Below, one piece after another: positions 59,054 through 64,000 of a stretch of DNA of 64,000 nt. Source of the DNA: Symbiodinium natans (taxonomy: Eukaryota; Sar; Dinophyceae; Suessiales; Symbiodiniaceae); assembly GCA_905221605.1 (NCBI GenBank), contig CAJNDS010001458.1, forward strand, positions 188,001 through 252,000. Direction: 5' to 3'. Position 1 is the first letter of the stretch. Each line of letters opens with the position of its first letter. The translations under genes were made by a program, and so were the position numbers. Under the pieces are notes generated by a model. The model was not told where the DNA came from. It saw only the letters and a program-made list of their open reading frames with translations, and made no database searches.

Positions 59054-61072
59054 TCTGCTGCTTCTGTGAAAGGTGTCTGGCTGCCATGCCGGGTGCCTAC
59101 ACCCAAAAACATTTCAAGCGCCCTAAGCCTGGAGTTTGCGAATGGTTGCGCACACCAATAGGGCTTTCGCAAAGACAGGCCAGAAAAAACGACCTGGCTA
59201 GAACTCATCAAAGGCGTGAACCCCCTATGGCAAAAAAAAACACCTTAACCGGCGCATGCGCCACTAAGGGTAATATACGGATTCTTGTTTTTTTTTTGGG
59301 GGGGGGAGGGCTCTTAAGCAGACAATAGTAAAGCGGGCAACGTCTGCCGCCAGATGCAGCGGCCGGGGGAGAGAAGGCCCAGCAATCCTGCCAAGTATCT
59401 CGTGGGCTGAAGGTTTCGGGTTTCGGGGTTGTGGGAAGCTTTTGGGACGTATAAGGTGTAGGATTTTGATAGAGTTCGGGTGCAAGGGTGTAAAGTTCAA
59501 TGCATAACGCCCGCAAGCCGCCGAAGCCGCGTGACCGCGGTCTCAACACCTTCAAATCTCCGGAGCCCGAAGCCCTAAACCCTCCTAAACGCTACGGCTT
59601 TAGGGCTTCTGGTCGTCCTTCTTCTCGGACCCTATCATGAAGGCTACCCGGCCAAGCCCCCCCTTAACCGTTCCAAAGCTCCAAAGCTCAAGCCGCCCCC
59701 CTTAAAATCTAGTTGCTTACCCCGGGCCAACAAAGGTTAACCCTTCAAGTATGGTAGGGTTATATATACTCCAAAAGGTTAAAGGTTACCTATTCAGCTA
59801 CGAAGAAAACCCCTGCAAAAAGCCTCCAGTACCCATCTGCCACACTCGCACTGAGCAGTCTTGGGAGCTGTACCTGCTTCGGGTTTAGGGCGGGCCCTTA
59901 GGGCCCATGGGGGCCTGTAGGGCCTTCAGGCTAGGGTCTTTAGGAACTTAGGGCGCCTTCAGGGCGAATTCAAGGTGTTTAGGGCCTTGTCTTGGGTTTA
60001 GGATCTGGGTGTTCGCCTTGGGGGCGACAGGGAGGGAGCCAGACCCTAAATTCTCGGCCCCTCAGTTGTCCAGTTCTTCCCAAAGCTGCGTGCGGAGGCT
60101 CGCAGTTTGTAGCTGCGGTTTCGGGCTGACTTCTCCAAAGCTCGACAGCATCTCTGCTGAAATCAGATGCTCTTAAGCAGAAGTCCAGCGAATAAGCTTC
60201 TAATGCGAACTCTGCCCAGTTATTCATTGATCTTAGGATAGTTACATGGTCCCTTGGTACGGGCCCTTACTCGTTACAAACCCCGTATATACCCCGTACA
60301 AGCCAAGGCCCACACTTCAGAACCCCTTTAAGAGAGATATTGAGGGTCCATGCAACTACCCGTAGAATAGAACAACTTCAAGGAAGCTAGCGTGCAAGTC
60401 TTTGTCAGAAGAGGGAACTGCAGACCAAGAAACCTTCCACCCTTTACCATGGAGCTTCCTCCTGAAACCCCTAAACCATCCCAAAAAACCCCAAAGCCCT
60501 AAGCCACCCCCAAAATCCTACACCGCAAACACCCTAAAAGCCCAAAAGCCCTAGACTAGAGCCCTAAACAACTCCGAAAGCCCTGCTTCCAGACCCGAGA
60601 GCTGGACGAGGCCAGCTTGGCTCCATCGGCTGCGAAAGCAGCCGCACTGATCGACCCGCCATGGCCCTGCGCCCGTTAACTTGTCTTTGTTTTGTTTTCG
60701 TTTTTTTATGTGATATTTTCTTTTATTTTCTTTTGTGGGTGTGTGTGTGTGTGTTGTGTGTGTGTGTTTCTCTCTCTCTCTCTGTGTCTCTGCCCTGTGT
60801 GCGTGCATGTGTGTTTGTTTGGTTTCTTCGGGTGTTCGGGATTGGGTCAGATTTTTGAGGGTTTTGGGTTTTTGGGCTTAAGCTCCCTTTAGAGCCTCGA
60901 CAAGGAAAAACATGCGGCATACTCCCGCGGGTTAAAACATGCAAGCAAGCATGGTAATGAAAGTCTTAGGGGAACTAAACCCTAAACCCTAAACCCCACC
61001 TTTTTTTGTATATTGCAAGTCAAGACGCGAAGTGTGGGTCGGGGCTGAAGGGATGATTGGAACGTTTCCAGG
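59054..61072. other. No supported gene; microsatellite present
   Basis: No family recognised. There is a GT/CT microsatellite at 60736-60783 and short CCCTAAA words at 60977-60997. Confidence 0.5.
60736..60783. repeat. GT and CT microsatellite
   Basis: Two GT runs separated by TTG, followed by a CT run. Confidence 0.92.
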
Positions 61073-61152
61073 AGTTTAGGGTTTAGGGTTTAGGGTTTAG
61101 GGTTTAGGGTTTAGGGTTTAGGGTTTGGGGTTTGGGGTTTGGGGTTTAGGGT
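61073..61152 (-). repeat. Interstitial telomere-type tract in opposite orientation (TTTAGGG)n
   Basis: About seven perfect TTTAGGG units followed by GGGTTTG variants, on the strand opposite to most other tracts in this region. Confidence 0.95.
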
Positions 61153-62272
61153 CTGTTCTACAGATGTCGGAGAGCTTGGGGAGTTAGGGTTTTGGGGCTT
61201 GCAGAGCTCAGTGGAGCTGAAGGTCTTCAACCCTACGCCCTCAAAGCCTAAAGCCATCAATCCTGGATCTTGGGGTGGTCGCAGGTGTATGTGCTGAAAT
61301 CCGATCTTCATACGGTGAGATCCCCACCCGCCCTAAAAACCTGGCATTCTTGTGGTTCGAGCTGACATATGCAAGATGCTGCAGGTGCCTCGAAGACCCG
61401 CCACTTGGTTGCGGTACGGAGATCGTACACCTCCGATGGGAGATCAAGCGGGCAGCCGTGAGATTGAATCCGAAGTGTGGATGTTGGAACTTAGGGTTGT
61501 TGATTCTGTTTAGAATCCCAAGTTTAGGCTTAGTTTGGGGTTGTTTATACTTAAGGTCTAAGGGAATACATGAGCTGGAGCCCGCATCTTCAGAGCGTTC
61601 TACATCTGGGTATCTCCTCAAAAACAGGCTACTCTTGTCCAACGTACGAGAGCCTTTTTTATAAAACAACCCGAAGCAAGTGTCCCTGACCCTCGCTCTT
61701 GGACAGCATTTGCAGGCGGCCGCATCTGTAGAGCTTGTATCGAGAATTATCAACAGCCCTAAACCCTAAACCCTTTACTGCTGCTGCGTGGCGAGACGCC
61801 CTAAACCCTGAACCCTCAACCCGAAACCCGAAACCCTCAAGACAAAAGAAACAGAAATTGTATGTGATTCACTTCGAACCTTTAATTTCGACGGGTTTAC
61901 ACTTTTGTTCGCAAGCCAAGAATTCAGAAGATATAGTCAGTTTACTTTACAAACCTTGTTGCTCTTGAAAATTGAAAGCCCATCTGTCTAAGCAGGCATC
62001 GCGCAACGCTTCGTCCGGCCGGGTTGTCAGGGCTGAAACGCTCAATTTTTCTCTAAACCTCTTTGCTTGCCAGCGTATCAGATTTACGATGCAAGGTTGT
62101 TTGTCCCCAAAACGGGCACTGGGAGGCCGTGGAAAGCAGTCATTTTGGGAAGCATCCCGAAACCTTTTTTTCTACAAAGGCTCCAAGAAAGCCTTGACCC
62201 CCACAGGCCCCAGCATTCCCCGCGAAGTAGGGAAGTGCGTGGGCATCGCCGACGCATCATGAACGTGGGTAA
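61153..62272. other. No supported gene; telomere-type tract and fragment of the telomere-associated unit
   Basis: At 61756-61850 there are CCCTAAA, CCCTGAA and CCCGAAA words. Between them, 61776-61798 (TTTACTGCTGCTGCGTGGCG and following) repeats the last ~25 bp of the telomere-associated units. An ORF at 61275-61664 has no recognisable motif. Confidence 0.55.
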
Positions 62273-62818
62273 CTATGAAAAGCTGCGCCTCTGACGACGA
62301 GCTAGATGAAGATGACGACGAGCTAGATTAGATGAAGATGACGGCGAGCTAGGCGAAGATGAGGAAGACGAACGGGAACGTGAACGGCTGGAGCGCCGGG
62401 AGCCATCATCAAGAGGAATCGCAACAGGCGCAGGCTCTGGGGCTGCATCATGAGGATGAGGCGATGGATCTTCCGCGTTGTCCTCGTGACGGCCCTTGAC
62501 CGCCCCCATCTGCGAGAGCAAGTGGAGCTGCAAGTGCGTGCTGAGCGCGCGAGACCGCCAGAGGAGCCAGGCTGGGCGAGCCTTGTCGGCGTTGTCCGAC
62601 CGTCCGCCTGAAGAAGATGATTTAAGACCAAGGCCACGTGCCTCGCGGTACACGACCTCAACCAGGTGCTGCAAGACGCGGCGGCTCCCCCATGGGTTCA
62701 ACAATGGCTGCTGCTGCCGTTCCGGGCGGCGAAGACGTTGGATGAGAGAGCACGGCCTGTAGAAGGAACGAAACTCAGTGAAAGTACAGAAATGAGATCC
62801 AGAAAAACTGTCGGTCAA
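62273..62818 (-). CDS. Possible fragment encoding an Arg/Ser-rich tail protein
   Basis: A 181-codon minus-strand frame. After an unremarkable first half it becomes acidic and proline-rich (EDPSPHPHDAAPEPAP). It then becomes an Arg/Ser tract (RRSSRSRSRSSSSSS) like the RS domains of splicing factors and other low-complexity tails. The tract lies over a degenerate repeat of GACGACGAGCTAGATGAAGA on the plus strand, so it may be only repeat-derived. No folded domain was recognised. It could be an exon remnant; function not assigned. Confidence 0.25.
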   Translation of the reverse strand: MTDSFSGSHFCTFTEFRSFYRPCSLIQRLRRPERQQQPLLNPWGSRRVLQHLVEVVYREARGLGLKSSSSGGRSDNADKARPAWLLWRSRALSTHLQLHLLSQMGAVKGRHEDNAEDPSPHPHDAAPEPAPVAIPLDDGSRRSSRSRSRSSSSSSPSSPSSSSNLARRHLHLARRQRRSFS

Positions 62819-62860
62819 AACTTTCGGTCAAAACGTTTCGGTAAAAAGTGTTCAGTCAAA
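62810..62860. repeat. Second cluster of TTTCGGTCAAAAC-type motifs
   Basis: Three to four tandem variants (GTCGGTCAAAACT, TTTCGGTCAAAACG, TTTCGGTAAAAAG) placed just before an AACCCTAAACCCC word, as at 52756. Confidence 0.78.
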
Positions 62861-62879
62861 CCAATTTGGGACAGTTTCT

Positions 62880-64000
62880 ATTAACCCTAAACCCCTGACC
62901 CAGCACTGCTTCGTACCGGCAAGCTGCGATGATGAGACCATCGCTGGAACCCACAGCAATCCTGAGTTGAGGACTTCAGGGTGCAGGGTCCGGGTTTGGG
63001 GGTTTAGGGTTAAGGGCTTAAGATTTGCCATGTTGAGGTGGCTTCAGGTTTTCGATTCGGGACTTCCTCCTTGGAGGAGTTTTTCATGCAGGCAGCGATC
63101 CATGAAGTCCAGGAGCACGACGTGTTTTCAACTCGTTTCGCGGGCTCAGAGTTTTTGGACATGGGGGTCTCCGAAATTAGGGGTACCTACTGGGGTCCTT
63201 ATTGTAAAGGAATCCTACTATGTGGGGACTATAGTAGGGTCCCTTGTTTTCGTAAACCTCCAAATCCGCTCAGAACTGAATCCCGATAGCTTGGGCAGGT
63301 AGAGGGTTACGGGGTTAGGGTTTAGGGTATAGGGTTTAGAGGGTTTACAGTTTACAAGCCATGCATGCCACCCACAGGGCCCCAGCACATGCCTCGCACC
63401 TAAACCCAAAACCCCTAAACCTTAAGCCCGCCTCGCATCGCAAACTTGATGCGACGAACCCGATTTCGGATGTCAAGCGTTGTTGCCCTCCAAGGCCTAA
63501 AGCCCTAGCGTTTAATCTGAGGGCTTCCACAAGCTCTTTAAGCCATGAAGTGGCCAAGTGTGAGGGTTTGAAAGGCACCTTAGCCTGGCTTGATCAAGTT
63601 TAGGCTTCTAAACGCCCAAGATGCCTCAGCCGAAGAAACCTGCACCAGAACTCACGCCGTGCCCAGCCTATCAGATAAGCCCTAGACCCTAAACCCTCAA
63701 CCCTCAACCCTCGAGCCCGAAATTGGGCCTGAAAGGCTGGAGGGATGAGGCCGCGGCTTCTGACTCTCTTGGTGGAAGTCCTTAGTCCCACTGCTGCGCT
63801 TTTTGCTTGGGTTTAGGGCTTAGGGTTTGGCGGGGGGGGTAAGGCGGTGGGCGCTTAGGGAACGGTTTGGGGTTTAGGGTTCAAATAAAGGAACCCAACC
63901 GGGCCCCGACTTCGGAACCCCAAGGTAAGGGGGCATAACCAGTACTAAGGGGCCATGCAACAAGCCGGAGGCGAGAGTGTGGGGTTTGGGCCCTGCTCCA
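62880..64000. other. No supported gene; dispersed telomere-type words
   Basis: Short GGGTTTAGGG or CCCTAAACC words at about 63000-63015, 63315-63340, 63685-63710 and 63808-63880, in both orientations. No ORF with a recognisable domain. Confidence 0.5.

Overview
The window looks like nuclear DNA of a protist with a large, repeat-rich genome, most likely a dinoflagellate (Symbiodiniaceae-like); the organism call is an inference. It rests on interstitial CCCTAAA/TTTAGGG telomere-type tracts, very long repeat arrays, near absence of intact genes, and decayed LINE-type retroelements. I see no prokaryotic gene organisation, no RNA gene and no confidently intact cellular gene. Almost everything recognisable is mobile, viral or satellite DNA.

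Layout. 1-17520: a higher-order tandem array of ~554-bp A subunits and long B segments (five B segments separated by blocks of 2, 3, 3 and 4 A subunits). 17521-27245: a second, related composite array (C, D and E segments). Its C segments carry six decayed copies of the endonuclease-like 3' end of a LINE-type retroelement. 27246-37560: mixed-composition DNA with only short simple repeats, one 29-nt palindrome and one diverged duplication. 37700-39830: a decayed reverse transcriptase on the minus strand. 41100-45000: a strongly AT-rich island holding broken virus-type genes: an A32-like packaging ATPase, a fibre with a C-terminal peptidase-S74 chaperone domain, an integrase C-terminal remnant and small unknown ORFs. 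It is best read as a degraded endogenous polinton-like or related DNA virus of an alga. 45000-47380: AT-rich non-coding DNA with short hairpin-forming motifs. 47383-51383: a 41-bp minisatellite interrupted in phase by a 5'-truncated retroelement (RT thumb, CCHC, restriction-like endonuclease). 51384-54960: further small tandem arrays. 54300-64000: DNA resembling subtelomeric sequence, with many short telomere-type tracts and a ~0.7-kb unit duplicated between such tracts.

How the parts relate. Three loci (C segments, the minus-strand RT at 38 kb, the minisatellite insertion at 49 kb) support each other. The thumb segments of the 38-kb and 49-kb copies align without gaps, and the endonuclease-like segments of the C repeats and the 49-kb copy share the same ordered blocks. 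The viral island stands apart in composition and gene content. No gene set in the window forms a working operon or pathway.
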